A stretch of 64,000 nt of DNA, taken from positions 2,102,001-2,166,000 of the forward strand of contig NZ_CP129016.1 of the NCBI RefSeq assembly GCF_020524085.2, given 5' to 3'. The notes beneath the pieces are model-generated. The model was given only the letters and a program-made list of their open reading frames with translations, did no database searches and was not told the origin of the DNA. This document shows, in pieces, positions 26,520 through 36,682 of the stretch (the stretch's first letter is position 1; each line of letters opens with the position of its first letter). The translations under genes and the position numbers were made by a program. The DNA is from Halobacillus litoralis (GTDB taxonomy: Bacteria; Bacillota; Bacilli; Bacillales; Halobacillaceae).

Positions 26520-27500
26520 ATGAGTAAAAAAGTGTTGGTGATCGGGGAAGCTAGAGAAGGATCTCTTCGTAATGTTACATTTGAAGCCATTGCAGCAGCT
26601 AATATCGTCAGTGATGGGGGAGAAGTTGTTGGTGTCCTTTGTGGAGATGGCGATTTAAATGAAATGGGCTAGGAGATGGTTTACTATGGAGCTTCCAAAG
26701 TAATCACTGTTTCAAACCCAGAATTGAAAACGTATACATCTGATGGTTATGGTCAAGCGGTATATCAAGTGATCCAGGATGAATCACCAGAAGGAATTAT
26801 CATGGGTCACACAGCGATTGGTAAAGATTTGACTCCTAAACTGGCCAGTAAGCTAGAATCCGGACTTATCTCAGACGCTACTGAAGTTGTGGCTGAGGGT
26901 GGAGATGTTGTTTTCACACGTCCGATCTACTCCGGAAAAGCTTTTGAAAAGAAAGTGGTTACTGAGGGATTGGTATTTGCTACTATTCGCCCAAATAACA
27001 TTCCACCACTTACAAGAGATGAATCTTTAACAGGAAGCGTATCCGGAAAAGATGTGGAGATTTCAAATATCCGTACGATTATAAAGGATGTGCTTCGCAA
27101 GTCTTCGGATGGTGTCGATCTTTCGGAAGCAAAAGTGATCGTCGCCGGTGGTCGTGGCGTGAAGAGCGCGGAAGGTTTTGAACCACTTGAGAAACTTGCC
27201 GAAGTTCTTGGTGGTACAGTTGGCGCATCACGTGGAGCTTGTGATGCTGGATACTGTGACTACTCTTTGCAAATTGGTCAGACAGGTAAGGTTGTAACGC
27301 CAGACTTGTACATTGCATGTGGTATTTCTGGAGCTATTCAACACTTAGCTGGAATGTCGAACTCTAAAGTCATTGTGGCAATTAACAAGGATCCGGAAGC
27401 GAACATTTTCAATGTTGCTGATTACGGAATTGTCGGTGATTTGTTTGATGTTGTTCCTAAATTAATTGAAGAAATTAAAGAAATGAAAGTAAACGCCTAA
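26520..27500 (+). CDS. etfA: Electron transfer flavoprotein alpha subunit, interrupted by in-frame TAG at codon 51
   Basis: 326 codons from ATG 26520 (ribosome binding site AAAGGAG) in one frame, but codon 51 is TAG (26670-26672) in EMG*EMVYYGA. The rest is a complete EtfA: GHTAIGKDLTPKLASKL, FTRPIYSGKAFEKK, and the C-terminal FAD domain GGRGVKSAEGFEPLEKLA, GASRGACDAGY, QIGQTGKVVTPDLYIACG. Loss of EtfA would stop beta-oxidation electron flow. The likely original codon is CAG (Gln), giving CCAGG. There is a reinitiation-like ATG 26676 but no ribosome binding site suited to it. See findings. Confidence 0.93.
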
Positions 27501-27502
27501 CC

Positions 27503-27541
27503 ATAAAGCCGAAGCCAAATATTTGGCTTCGGCTTTATTAC
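27503..27541 (+). terminator. Terminator after etfA
   Basis: Long perfect stem ATAAAGCCGAAGCCAAA / TTTGGCTTCGGCTTTAT with a TAT loop. Confidence 0.9.
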
Positions 27542-27633
27542 ATGTTTAAATAAGGTATAAACAAATTGTTAGTCACTAAAAATAGATAGTGATATACTCT
27601 TAACAGACTATTAGGTCGAGGAGGAATTATAGA

Positions 27634-27948
27634 ATGTCAATTGTAAAAGCAACTGATCAAAACTTTACAGAAGAAACAAGTCAGGGTCTTGTCCTAGCTG
27701 ACTTCTGGGCACCATGGTGTGGACCTTGTAAGATGATTGCACCCGTATTAGAAGAATTGGATGCGGAAATGAGCGATCAAGTGAAAATCGTCAAGCTTGA
27801 TGTTGACGAAAACCAAGAAACAGCAGGAAAATTCGGTGTCATGAGTATCCCGACACTGCTTCTATTTAAAGATGGTCAAGTGGTTGATCAGGTTATCGGC
27901 TTCCAACCGAAAGAAGCCCTGGCTGAACTGATTCAAAAACATTCTTAA
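27634..27948 (+). CDS. trxA: Thioredoxin
   Basis: 104 residues, same as B. subtilis TrxA. Redox-active WCGPC at about 28-32 within [21 protein letters not shown], and the cis-Pro segment [11 protein letters not shown]. General cytoplasmic disulfide reductase driven by thioredoxin reductase. The ribosome binding site GAGGAGG is 10 bases before the ATG. Lies between etfA and uvrC as in B. subtilis. Confidence 0.97.
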   Translation: MSIVKATDQNFTEETSQGLVLADFWAPWCGPCKMIAPVLEELDAEMSDQVKIVKLDVDENQETAGKFGVMSIPTLLLFKDGQVVDQVIGFQPKEALAELIQKHS

Positions 27949-27962
27949 TGAATGAACTTACT

Positions 27963-27998
27963 AGGAAAGCCGCGTTGCCAAGCAGCGCGGCTTTCCTC
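27963..27998 (+). terminator. Hairpin after trxA
   Basis: AGGAAAGCCGCG / CGCGGCTTTCCT stem with loop TTGCCAAGCAG; only a weak pyrimidine tail follows. Confidence 0.75.
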
Positions 27999-28163
27999 AT
28001 CTTCACAGGGTGTTCTCAGGTTCAAGATCTTAAGCAGCTTTTTGCGTGATATGAATGACTCGAGACGTTGCTTAAGTTGGTCCCGACGCATTGAACCTGC
28101 ATACTTGTTCCATAGTTGTGGTATTTTTCAATATATATTCTACAAGTCATGGAGTGAACTTAT

Positions 28164-29963
28164 ATGAACTCAACAATTAAAGAAAAACTGGCTGTACTCC
28201 CGGACCAGCCTGGCTGTTATTTAATGAAGGATAAAAATGATACAGTCATTTATGTAGGAAAGTCTAAAGTGTTGAAAAACCGAGTCCGCTCCTATTTTAC
28301 CGGGGCACATGATGGTAAAACGCAAAGACTTGTCCGTGAAATCGTCAACTTTGAATATATCGTGACTACTTCAGAGATTGAAGCTTTAATATTGGAAATG
28401 AATTTAATAAAAAAATACGATCCAAAATACAACGTATTATTAAAAGACGATAAAACGTACCCTTATTTGAAGGTAACAGCAGAGAGACATCCCCGGCTGA
28501 TTGTCACAAGAAACGTGAAGAAAGATAAAGGGAAGTATTTCGGCCCCTATCCAAACGTCATTGCTGCAAGGGAAACGAAGAAGCTTCTGGATCGATTGTA
28601 CCCGTTAAGAAAATGTAATACCATGCCCGACCGTGTTTGTCTTTATTACCACATGCATCAGTGTCTCGGGCCATGCGAGTATAAGGTCTCTAAAAAAACG
28701 AATGAAGAAATTGTTCAAAATATAACGTCCTTTCTAAATGGCGGCCATACGGAAATAAAGAAAGATTTGAAAAAGCGAATGCTTGAAGCATCAGAAGAGC
28801 TTGATTTTGAACGTGCGAAAGAGTTGAGAGATCAAATTGAACACATCGAGTCTGTCATGGAACAGCAGAAGATGACGATGAATGATCAAGTAGATAGAGA
28901 CATATTCGGTTATTCCTATGACAAAGGATGGATGTGCGTACAGGTCTTTTTCGTCCGTCAGGGCAAACTCATCGAACGTGATGTTACGCTGTTTCCATTT
29001 TTTGATGATCCAGAAGAAACGTTCATCAGCTATATCGGCCGCTTTTACTTGCATCAAAACCACCCATATCCTAAACAGGTCCTCGTCCCGGTGGCGACGG
29101 ATGTCGATGTGTTGGAGGGAGCATTAGATACGAAAGTTCACATTCCCATGCGTGGTCGGAAAAAAGAATTGGTTGAGCTTGCAATGAAGAACGCAAAAAT
29201 TTCGTTAGAAGAAAAATTTGCTTTAATCGAACGAGATGAAGAGCGAACCATAAAAGCTGTGGAAGCACTTGGCAATCATCTCCATATTGAAACACCTCAT
29301 CGAATTGAAGCTTTTGATAACTCAAATATACAAGGAGCAGATCCTGTCTCTGCGATGGTTGTTTTCATTGATGGAAAACCTCAGAAGAAAGAGTACAGGA
29401 AATACAAGATTAGGGATGTAGAGGGTCCAGATGATTATGAAACCATGAGAGAAGTGATTCGAAGAAGGTACAAGCGGGTGTTAAAAGAAGACCTGCCTCT
29501 GCCTGATTTAATTGTCGTCGATGGTGGGAAAGGTCAAATGACAGCCGCACTTGATGTCCTGGAGAATGAACTAGGTGTTGATGTTCCTTTATGTGGCTTA
29601 GCTAAAGATGATAAACACAAAACCAGTGAATTATTATACGGAGATCCCCCAACTCCTATCGACCTTGATCGTCAGTCGCAAGAATTTTATCTAGTCCAGA
29701 GGATTCAAGATGAAGTACACAGATTCGCTATTTCCTTTCACCGTCAGCTTCGTGGCAAGGGTGCCATCCAATCTGAACTGGATCGTATTCCAGGAGTTGG
29801 ACAGAAACGTAGACGGTTATTGTTGAGGCACTTCAAGTCTGTAACGGAAATTAAGAATGCAGACATTGAAGATATTACAAAGTTAGGTGTTCCTGAACCT
29901 GTAGCTAATACCATTCTTATCCATCTCAACCAGGATAACGTAGAAGAACCAGCTGAAGAATAA
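28164..29963 (+). CDS. uvrC: Excinuclease ABC subunit C
   Basis: 599 residues (598 in B. subtilis). Makes both incisions of nucleotide excision repair with UvrB. N-terminal GIY-YIG nuclease (about 1-90, [19 protein letters not shown]), UVR motif ([17 protein letters not shown], about 212-228), UvrC RNase H-like domain with [17 protein letters not shown] and [10 protein letters not shown], and C-terminal helix-hairpin-helix pair ([18 protein letters not shown]). ATG 28164 follows GGAGTG. B. subtilis has lysC after uvrC; here yslB follows directly. Confidence 0.97.
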   Translation: MNSTIKEKLAVLPDQPGCYLMKDKNDTVIYVGKSKVLKNRVRSYFTGAHDGKTQRLVREIVNFEYIVTTSEIEALILEMNLIKKYDPKYNVLLKDDKTYPYLKVTAERHPRLIVTRNVKKDKGKYFGPYPNVIAARETKKLLDRLYPLRKCNTMPDRVCLYYHMHQCLGPCEYKVSKKTNEEIVQNITSFLNGGHTEIKKDLKKRMLEASEELDFERAKELRDQIEHIESVMEQQKMTMNDQVDRDIFGYSYDKGWMCVQVFFVRQGKLIERDVTLFPFFDDPEETFISYIGRFYLHQNHPYPKQVLVPVATDVDVLEGALDTKVHIPMRGRKKELVELAMKNAKISLEEKFALIERDEERTIKAVEALGNHLHIETPHRIEAFDNSNIQGADPVSAMVVFIDGKPQKKEYRKYKIRDVEGPDDYETMREVIRRRYKRVLKEDLPLPDLIVVDGGKGQMTAALDVLENELGVDVPLCGLAKDDKHKTSELLYGDPPTPIDLDRQSQEFYLVQRIQDEVHRFAISFHRQLRGKGAIQSELDRIPGVGQKRRRLLLRHFKSVTEIKNADIEDITKLGVPEPVANTILIHLNQDNVEEPAEE

Positions 29964-29986
29964 CAGCTGGTTCTTTCCTTTCTTCA
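29948..29986. terminator. Terminator between uvrC and yslB
   Basis: AACCAGCTG / CAGCTGGTT stem overlapping the uvrC stop, followed by TTCTTTCCTTTCTT. Confidence 0.7.
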
Positions 29987-29987
29987 T

Positions 29988-30422
29988 TTATCCTTTTAGT
30001 GCTTTGATCTCAACAAAGTTTTCTTTGTGGTTTTTCTCTTCAAAACATTCATATGTATGATCACTAATTTGGGAGATGATTTCAGCCATGAACCCACACT
30101 CCATGCGGAAATCGACTTCGAACATCTTCTGGTTCAGCCGCTTCTCTATCATATGGCCACTCAATTGAAAAATCATTTCTTTTCTTTTTTCTTTGGTTAA
30201 GACAAGTTCTCCCCAGCCCATGTATTGGAAAAACTCATAGAGGTCGTCCAGGGTGCTGATCTCTGTCTGTCTAGCCATGTTTTTCCCCATATAATAAAGG
30301 AGGTAGGGGGCATCTTTCCCTAAAAAATCGGGGAGGGTGTAATAACGCATCAGATCAAAGCCTGCGCCTGTCCCTACAAGCGATGAAATGTTGCCGGTTG
30401 TTAGCTTCGTAGATTCTTTCAA
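29988..30422 (-). CDS. yslB: YslB-like protein (DUF2507)
   Basis: 144 residues (148 in B. subtilis). Soluble protein with a V4R-like alpha/beta fold in this family; typical segments are LPDFLGKDAPYLLYYMGKNMAR and RMECGFMAEIISQI. The function is unknown. Ribosome binding site GAAAGGACTGAG on the minus strand. In B. subtilis yslB lies beside sdhC on the same chromosome arm, so position supports the call. Confidence 0.82.
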   Translation of the reverse strand: MKESTKLTTGNISSLVGTGAGFDLMRYYTLPDFLGKDAPYLLYYMGKNMARQTEISTLDDLYEFFQYMGWGELVLTKEKRKEMIFQLSGHMIEKRLNQKMFEVDFRMECGFMAEIISQISDHTYECFEEKNHKENFVEIKALKG

Positions 30423-30542
30423 AACGCTCAGTCCTTTCTCTCCTTATTATCACTCGAAACGAGATTCGGTGCAATAAAAATTGTCCCTTTTCATCGAAAG
30501 GAAATAAATGTGTATTTTTGAGCAAATTATGAACGTGCTTTC

Positions 30543-30571
30543 TTGACGCTCATACGGGATAGAAGTACAAT
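30543..30571 (+). promoter_or_regulatory. Sigma-A promoter of sdhCAB
   Basis: TTGACG at 30543-30548, 17-base spacer, TACAAT at 30566-30571, giving an untranslated leader of about 135 bases. Confidence 0.7.
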
Positions 30572-30640
30572 AAACATGTCACAAATTGTACATTGGTCAG
30601 ACAAGTTAGAAGGGAAGAGGGGCTTTTCCCATTATTTTTA

Positions 30641-30664
30641 ACGCTTAATTAAAGCGCTTAACTG
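30641..30664 (+). promoter_or_regulatory. Possible cre-like/imperfect palindrome in the sdh leader
   Basis: ACGCTTAATTAAAGCGCTTA is an imperfect dyad containing AAAGCGCTTA, which resembles part of a CcpA cre site. It lies about 70 bases downstream of the -10. Weak: it could equally be an RNA hairpin in the leader. Confidence 0.3.
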
Positions 30665-30713
30665 TCTGAAAAATGTCCACATTCAAACTGTTATCATCTT
30701 GAGGGGGGTAAAT

Positions 30714-31334
30714 ATGGCGGGAACACGCGGATACGTTAATCGAAGACTGCATTCACTTTTGGGAGTCGTCCCAATCGGGATCTTTTTGATCCAACACTTG
30801 ACTGTGAACTATTTTGCAACACGTGGACCAGAAGCATTTAACGCTGCAGCTCATTTTATGGAGAGCTTGCCATATCGTTATGTACTGGAGACTTTAATTA
30901 TCTTTTTACCACTGTTGTTTCACTCTATTTACGGGGTGTATATAGCATTCACAGCAAAAAGTAATTTATCCAACTTCGGTTATTTTAGGAACTGGATGTT
31001 CATCTTCCAACGAATCACTGGAATCATCACACTCATATTCATCGCATGGCATGTATGGGAAACGAGAATTGCTATTGGTTTCGGTTGGGCAGAATTGAAC
31101 TATTCGTTGATGGAAGGCATTCTTACTGAACCGTTCTTCTTTTGGTTCTACATAGTAGGGGTCATTTCAACGACTTTCCACTTTTCTAATGGTCTTTGGT
31201 CGTTCTTTGTCAGCTGGGGAATCACCGTATCACCTCGCTCACAGAAGATTATGACCTATGCAAGCATCATCATTTTCCTTGCGATTTCTTATGTTGGTGT
31301 TCGAACACTGATTCAATTCGCATATGGCATATAA
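30714..31334 (+). CDS. sdhC: Succinate dehydrogenase cytochrome b558 subunit
   Basis: 206 residues (202 in B. subtilis), five membrane segments that carry two hemes b and the quinone site. Conserved haem-region histidines are visible in HSLLGVVPIGIFLIQHL, PLLFHSIYG, LIFIAWHVWE and STTFHFSNGLW. Anchors SdhA and SdhB to the membrane. ATG 30714 follows GAGGGGGG; the upstream in-frame TTG 30699 would read through it. First gene of sdhCAB. Confidence 0.96.
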   Translation: MAGTRGYVNRRLHSLLGVVPIGIFLIQHLTVNYFATRGPEAFNAAAHFMESLPYRYVLETLIIFLPLLFHSIYGVYIAFTAKSNLSNFGYFRNWMFIFQRITGIITLIFIAWHVWETRIAIGFGWAELNYSLMEGILTEPFFFWFYIVGVISTTFHFSNGLWSFFVSWGITVSPRSQKIMTYASIIIFLAISYVGVRTLIQFAYGI

Positions 31335-31396
31335 ACAATGAAAATTTTAATCAAGAAGCGGTAGATTTTTAGTATTCAAGGGAGTGAGCTTCAATC

Positions 31397-33148
31397 ATGA
31401 CAAACCGTAATATTGTTGTTGTCGGTGGTGGTTTAGCCGGCCTAATGGCAACAATTAAAGCAGCAGAACAAGGGGTTCACGTGGACTTGCTTTCCATTGT
31501 TCCTGTTAAGCGTTCTCACTCTGTATGTGCCCAAGGTGGAATAAATGGGGCAGTTAATACGAAAGGGGAAGGCGATTCCCCATGGGAACACTTTGACGAT
31601 ACAGTTTATGGGGGCGATTTCTTAGCGAACCAGCCTCCAGTAAAAGCAATGTGTGATGCAGCACCGGGAATTATTCACTTGCTTGATCGTATGGGCGTTA
31701 TGTTCAACCGTACTCCGGAGGGACTGCTTGATTTCCGTCGCTTCGGTGGAACACAACACCACCGTACAGCATTCGCCGGAGCAACGACTGGACAACAACT
31801 TCTTTACGCTCTGGATGAGCAAGTGCGTCGTCACGAAGTAAATGGTCTAGTAACAAAATATGAAAACTGGGAATTCCTATCCGCCATTGTCGACGACAAT
31901 GGCGTAGGCCGAGGCATTATTGGTCAGAACCTTAGTGACCACGAAATTAAAGCCTTCCCAGCAGATGCTGTTATCATGGCAACAGGCGGACCTGGAATCA
32001 TTTTCGGTAAATCAACAAACTCAGTCATCAACACGGGGTCTGCAGCAGGTTCCCTTTATCAGCAGGGTGTAAATTACGCAAATGGTGAATTTATACAAAT
32101 TCACCCTACAGCGATTCATGGGGATGACAAACTACGTCTCATGAGTGAATCCGCTCGTGGTGAAGGTGGACGCGTATGGACATATAAAGATGGAGAACCT
32201 TGGTATTTCTTGGAAGAAAAATACCCGGCCTATGGAAACCTCGTTCCACGTGATATTGCGACACGGGAAATCTTTGATGTGTGTGTCAATCAAAAGCTTG
32301 GGATCAATGGTGAAAACATGGTTTATCTTGACCTTTCCCATAAAGATCCGAAAGAATTGGACGTTAAGCTTGGCGGAATCATTGAAATCTATGAAAAATT
32401 CGTAGGGGATGATCCGCGTAAAGTACCGATGAAGATTTTCCCTGCGGTTCACTATTCTATGGGTGGAATGTGGGTTGATTATGACCAAATGACCAATATC
32501 CCAGGAATTTTCGCTGCCGGAGAATGTGATTATACTCAACACGGCGGGAACAGACTTGGGGCCAACTCACTTCTTTCTTCCATTTTTGGTGGAATGGTAG
32601 CTGGACCGAATGCTGTTAAATATACTGATGGATTAGAAACACTGGCGGATGATATGACATCCAAGCTGTTCGAAGAGAAAGTAAAAGAAGAACAGGATAA
32701 ATTCGAGGAAATTATGAAGATGGATGGCGATGAAAATGCATACCAAATTCATAAAGAGCTTGGAGAATGGATGACTGATAACGTAACAGTTGTTCGGGAA
32801 AACGAAAAGCTTCTTAAAACAGATGAAAAAATCGTGGAATTGATGGATCGTTACAAACGAATTAACATCAATGACACTTCTCGCTGGAGCAACTAGGGAG
32901 CGATGTTCACGCGTCAGCTTTGGAACATGCTTCAATTGGCTCGTGTTATTACTCAAGGTGCTTACAATCGTAATGAAAGCCGTGGCGCACACTATAAGCC
33001 TGAGTTCCCTGAACGTAATGACGAAGAGTGGCTGAAGACAACGGTTGCCAGCTTTGATAAGGAAAACAATAAGCCGGTATTCCGTTATGACGAAGTCGAT
33101 ACATCCTTAATCGAGCCTCGTAAACGTGATTACTCGAAAAGTAAATAA
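31397..33148 (+). CDS. sdhA: Succinate dehydrogenase flavoprotein subunit, interrupted by in-frame TAG at codon 500
   Basis: 583 codons in one frame (586 residues in B. subtilis), but codon 500 is TAG (32894-32896) in SRWSN*GAMFTRQL, where the family has Gln (SNQG). Everything else is intact: FAD motif GGGLAGLMA, the histidyl-FAD region around SHSVCAQGGINGA, active-site HHRTAFAGATTG and GGNRLGANSLL, and the C-terminus RGAHYKPEFPERNDEEW. Truncation there would remove 83 residues that contact SdhB. CAG to TAG in the context CCAGGG is the simplest origin; see findings. Confidence 0.95.
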
Positions 33149-33162
33149 AGGAGGTAACGATC

Positions 33163-33927
33163 ATGAGCGAAAATAAAACGATCACGATGATCATTACTCG
33201 TCAGGACCACCCTGATGAATCATCTTATGAAGAGAAATTCGAGATTCCGTATCGTGAAAATATGAACGTCATCTCTGCGCTTATGGAAATTCGTCGTAAC
33301 CCTGTCAATGCAGATGGTGAACCGACGACTCCTGTTTATTGGGATATGGGTTGTCTTGAAGAAGTGTGTGGCGCTTGTTCCATGGTAATCAACGGGACAC
33401 CTCGTCAATCTTGTACAGCACTTGTCGATCAACTCGAACAGCCAATTCGTTTGGCTCCTATGACGACATTCCCGGTCAACCGTGACCTGGCTGTTGACCG
33501 TAGCCGGATGTTCGATTCATTGAAGAAAGTAAAAGCCTGGATTCCAATTGATGGAACATATGATCTTGGCCCAGGACCTAAGATGCCGGAAAGTAAACGT
33601 CAGTGGGCATATGAGCTATCCAAATGTATGACATGTGGGGTATGCCTGGAAGCTTGCCCGAACGTCAACAGTAAGTCGGACTTCATCGGACCTGCTCCAT
33701 TGTCTCAAGTTCGTCTATTCAACTCTCATCCTACAGGGGAAATGAATAAGAGCGAACGCTTGCAGACCATTATGGATGAAGAAGGACTTATGGGTTGCGG
33801 GAACGCGCAAAACTGTGTACAAGCGTGTCCAAAAGGAATTCCATTAACGACTTCCATTGCTGCACTTAACCGTGACACAGCTATTGAATCTTTCAAAAGC
33901 TTCTTCGGAAGTGACCAACGCGTCTAA
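33163..33927 (+). CDS. sdhB: Succinate dehydrogenase iron-sulfur subunit
   Basis: 254 residues. The three cluster motifs are visible: [2Fe-2S] CLEEVCGACSMVI with the distant Cys in RQSC, [4Fe-4S] CMTCGVCLEACP, and [3Fe-4S] CGNAQNC with VQACPKG. Passes electrons from SdhA to the haems of SdhC in the TCA cycle and respiratory chain. The ribosome binding site AAAGGAGG is 7 bases before the ATG, 15 bases after the sdhA stop. Confidence 0.98.
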   Translation: MSENKTITMIITRQDHPDESSYEEKFEIPYRENMNVISALMEIRRNPVNADGEPTTPVYWDMGCLEEVCGACSMVINGTPRQSCTALVDQLEQPIRLAPMTTFPVNRDLAVDRSRMFDSLKKVKAWIPIDGTYDLGPGPKMPESKRQWAYELSKCMTCGVCLEACPNVNSKSDFIGPAPLSQVRLFNSHPTGEMNKSERLQTIMDEEGLMGCGNAQNCVQACPKGIPLTTSIAALNRDTAIESFKSFFGSDQRV

Positions 33928-33936
33928 TCTACTACT

Positions 33937-33976
33937 AAAGAAGCCTCCATTCTATATGGAGGCTTCTTTTTTTGTC
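33937..33976 (+). terminator. Terminator of sdhCAB
   Basis: AAAGAAGCCTCCAT / ATGGAGGCTTCTTT stem around TCTAT, then a T-run. Confidence 0.93.
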
Positions 33977-33994
33977 ATAAACCTATCTCTTCCA

Positions 33995-34258
33995 CAAACG
34001 CTCCCGATTGTGGAAGACTCAGTTTCGATACTTTTGTTGAGTGGATGGGGCTGCAGGGAATAGCTCGCTTTCCGCAGGAGCGCGGTGAGCCTCCTCGGAC
34101 TGCGTCCTGCGGGAAGTGCGTGGTAGATGAGACCCCGCAGAGCATTAGCTCGAGGAGGCTCTTCACTCGCCCGCGGAAAGCGAACCTTTTCCCGGAGCCC
34201 CTAAACTCCAATAAAAGTCTCGAAATCAAGTCTTACACAATCCTGCCATATAGCTGAA
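33995..34258 (-). repeat. Terminal-inverted-repeat element, copy D (inverted)
   Basis: About 260 bases between sdhB and comP. Its left flank AACGCTCCCGATTGTG and right flank CACAATCCTGCCATATAG are the reverse of copies A and C, so it is inverted. Terminal repeats GAAGACTCAGTTTCGATAC and GTCTCGAAATCAAGTCTT; both arms carry the CTCGCTTTCCGC...GCGGAAAGCGA module, with an inner GAGCCTCCTCG / CGAGGAGGCTC repeat, so the whole can fold into one long hairpin. Confidence 0.88.
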
Positions 34259-34261
34259 TAA

Positions 34262-34293
34262 CCATAGTCTTTTGACTGGGCAAAAGACTATGG
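34262..34293. promoter_or_regulatory. Perfect 13-bp inverted repeat in front of comPA
   Basis: CCATAGTCTTTTG / CAAAAGACTATGG with loop ACTGGG, ending one base before the -35 of the comP promoter. No T-run follows, so it is not a normal terminator; an operator or a leader-side structure of an upstream transcript is possible. CCATAGT occurs a third time at 34311. Confidence 0.6.
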
Positions 34294-34294
34294 G

Positions 34295-34322
34295 TTGTAG
34301 GCTGTAAGTTCCATAGTATAAT
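34295..34322 (+). promoter_or_regulatory. Promoter of comPA
   Basis: TTGTAG at 34295-34300, 16-base spacer, TATAAT at 34317-34322, about 35 bases before the comP ATG. Confidence 0.5.
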
Positions 34323-34357
34323 AGACATGGTTGAATAATGTACGAAGGTGGATTTAT

Positions 34358-36682
34358 ATGCTTAATTTCAAATGGTCACAGTGGCTGGTCCTATCCTTTT
34401 TCGTCCTATCTGCTTGTTATATGATCGTATTATCTGTCACACAGCCCTACCTTGGAATCGATGTGAAAGAAAGACAAGGAGAGTGGGTGGTGACCTCTGT
34501 CCATAATGGAAGTTGGGGAGACCGTCACAATGTTCCTCTAGGAGGCGAAGTCAATTCAATAAATGATGCCCCCCCAGAGGATCATCGTTCTATTTCTATG
34601 TTCAATGAATTGGAGGGGGCCCATTCATTTTCAATACAACATAATGGACAAGAAATTGTCTACAATGATATAGAAAATTCAAGTCCGATTCATTGGTTAT
34701 TGTATATTGTTCTGCCTGCTCTTTTCTTTTTAGTTATTCTTGGAATATCCTATCTGGTCCATAAGCGGGTCCCGAAAAGGTATTCAGCGGAACAGTTAAT
34801 TCTGTTTTTCATGGCGATTGCTACTGGATATTTAAGTAATGGTGGGGCAGTAAGGGATGACTTTTATGGCTTGTTTTTAAATACAGGGTTATTTTTGTTT
34901 GCGCCTGTGATTTTAATTCACTTCTTATTTAATTATTTCCAGGAACTGAATTTGTATTGGTTTTCTAAAAGAATCGTTCACCTGTTATACGTTACTGTAG
35001 GGGTTGTATCGTTACTTGAAGGATACTTTCTTATCAGTGAATCTTACCCAGCTTTTTTTGAACCGGTTCATGGCGGCTTGCTTTTGGTTTTGTATATTAT
35101 TTCTTTCTATATCATTTACCGGGGACTGTTCATCCACAAAGATACAGCGGTCGGACCTATTTTCAAATATATGTCTATAGGAGTGACGGTTGCGTTCTTT
35201 CCTTACATTTTTCTTTATTTGATTCCAGCTTTGGCTTTTGGTGTGAAGGTGATTTCACTTGAGGTTGGAGCTATGTTTCTTATCGCTTTACCCATTACTT
35301 TCATGTATTTGGTAACGAGGGAAAGATTGATTGATATTGATTTTGTCATAACACGTGTGCGGTATTACATGATTCTGTCTGTGATCCCGAGTTTAGCTCT
35401 GATGTTTACAATTGGCTGGATTGTTGAGGAAGATTTATACGTTGTTAGTTACATTCAAATGTTTTTGTTGTTGCAATCTTCTTTAGTTATATTTTTATCC
35501 GTTAAAGAAGTATTGGATTTCAAACTACAGCGTTATTTGTTTTCCGCTCGTTACGGTTATCAGGAGAGCATGCACCGGATGGCTCAGGATATGAAGGACC
35601 AGTCCAACGCGGTGGACTTGATGAAGGTCATGCGTGATGAAGTGAAAAATGTACTGAATGTTCGAGATATATACATTTATTCCAAGCATAATAAACGAAA
35701 TGTGTATTGTGTGTATGACCAGATTCCTGAGGACATCATCGACCATTTTGATGATCATCTGAATAGCCACCATTATGATATTGGGTCCGTGATTGAAACC
35801 GAGAAAGGGTTTGGAGTTATTGTAGGCTACTCGTTAGAAAAGCTGACCATGATGTGGTGTGAAGGGAAAAAAGATTACACTAACCTGAACCGTGATGAGA
35901 AGACCTATTTGCAGACCATCTCTCATAATGCAAATATCGCCATTCAAAACATGAACACGATTGAAGATTTATTAAAAGAACTTCGTAAGTTGCGAAGCGA
36001 CCAAACACAAAAATATCCAACCTGGCTTTCAAGGTTATTGTTCACGATTGCTGAAAATCAAAGAAAACAGCTTTCCATTGATTTGCATGACACCGTGTTG
36101 CAGGAGCAGTTGTATCTTTATAGAAAGATGGATGATTTGATCAGACAAAGAAATGATTTAACTCCAAGTTTGCACGCAGAGTTGATGGTTTATAAAGAAT
36201 CCCTCCTTGACAGTATTCACTTGATTCGCGAGACGTGTAATGAGCTGCGCCCGGCATTCATTGAGGAGATGGGACTTGTGCAATCATTAAAAAATTTGAT
36301 TCATCAATATCAGCTCCGTTCGAACTTTACGGTTTATTTTACGAATGAACGTTTTGATGCAGAATTAGATCAAGAGCGGATCTTAGCTATCTTCAGGGTC
36401 GTTCAAGAGCTATTGACAAATGCCATGAAGCACTCTGATGCCAAAATTGTCAAACTGTCATTATCCAGCCAGGAAAATCACGTCATGCTCTTGTATTCCG
36501 ATAATGGAAAAGGCATGGACTATTCTGTTCAACGTGATTTGTTCTCACATATTGGATTATCGGGTATTGAGCAACGGGTCAATGGTTTAAATGGACACTT
36601 GGAAATTGAAACCGCACCAGGCGAAGGCTTTAAGACGATCATTACGTTTCCGATTGAAATAAAAAGGGAGGTCCAAGTATGA
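34358..36682 (+). CDS. comP: ComP-like membrane sensor histidine kinase
   Basis: 774 residues (769 in B. subtilis ComP). The order of parts matches ComP: one membrane segment, an extracellular PDZ-like stretch (about 30-110, SWGDRHNVPLGGEVNSIN), about seven further membrane segments up to about residue 385, a GAF-like region, the HisKA_3 dimerisation helix with phospho-His 577 in IDLHDTVLQEQ, RETCNELRPAFIEEMGL, and a C-terminal HATPase_c with ELLTNAMKHS and DNGKGMDYS. ATG 34358 follows GAAGGTGG. Its stop overlaps the comA start by four bases. No comQ or comX is present next to it. Confidence 0.85.
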   Translation: MLNFKWSQWLVLSFFVLSACYMIVLSVTQPYLGIDVKERQGEWVVTSVHNGSWGDRHNVPLGGEVNSINDAPPEDHRSISMFNELEGAHSFSIQHNGQEIVYNDIENSSPIHWLLYIVLPALFFLVILGISYLVHKRVPKRYSAEQLILFFMAIATGYLSNGGAVRDDFYGLFLNTGLFLFAPVILIHFLFNYFQELNLYWFSKRIVHLLYVTVGVVSLLEGYFLISESYPAFFEPVHGGLLLVLYIISFYIIYRGLFIHKDTAVGPIFKYMSIGVTVAFFPYIFLYLIPALAFGVKVISLEVGAMFLIALPITFMYLVTRERLIDIDFVITRVRYYMILSVIPSLALMFTIGWIVEEDLYVVSYIQMFLLLQSSLVIFLSVKEVLDFKLQRYLFSARYGYQESMHRMAQDMKDQSNAVDLMKVMRDEVKNVLNVRDIYIYSKHNKRNVYCVYDQIPEDIIDHFDDHLNSHHYDIGSVIETEKGFGVIVGYSLEKLTMMWCEGKKDYTNLNRDEKTYLQTISHNANIAIQNMNTIEDLLKELRKLRSDQTQKYPTWLSRLLFTIAENQRKQLSIDLHDTVLQEQLYLYRKMDDLIRQRNDLTPSLHAELMVYKESLLDSIHLIRETCNELRPAFIEEMGLVQSLKNLIHQYQLRSNFTVYFTNERFDAELDQERILAIFRVVQELLTNAMKHSDAKIVKLSLSSQENHVMLLYSDNGKGMDYSVQRDLFSHIGLSGIEQRVNGLNGHLEIETAPGEGFKTIITFPIEIKREVQV

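Noticed and set aside
28000..28163. Regulatory RNA between trxA and uvrC.
   Set aside because: No recognisable motif, terminator or conserved element; only the uvrC ribosome binding site is clear.
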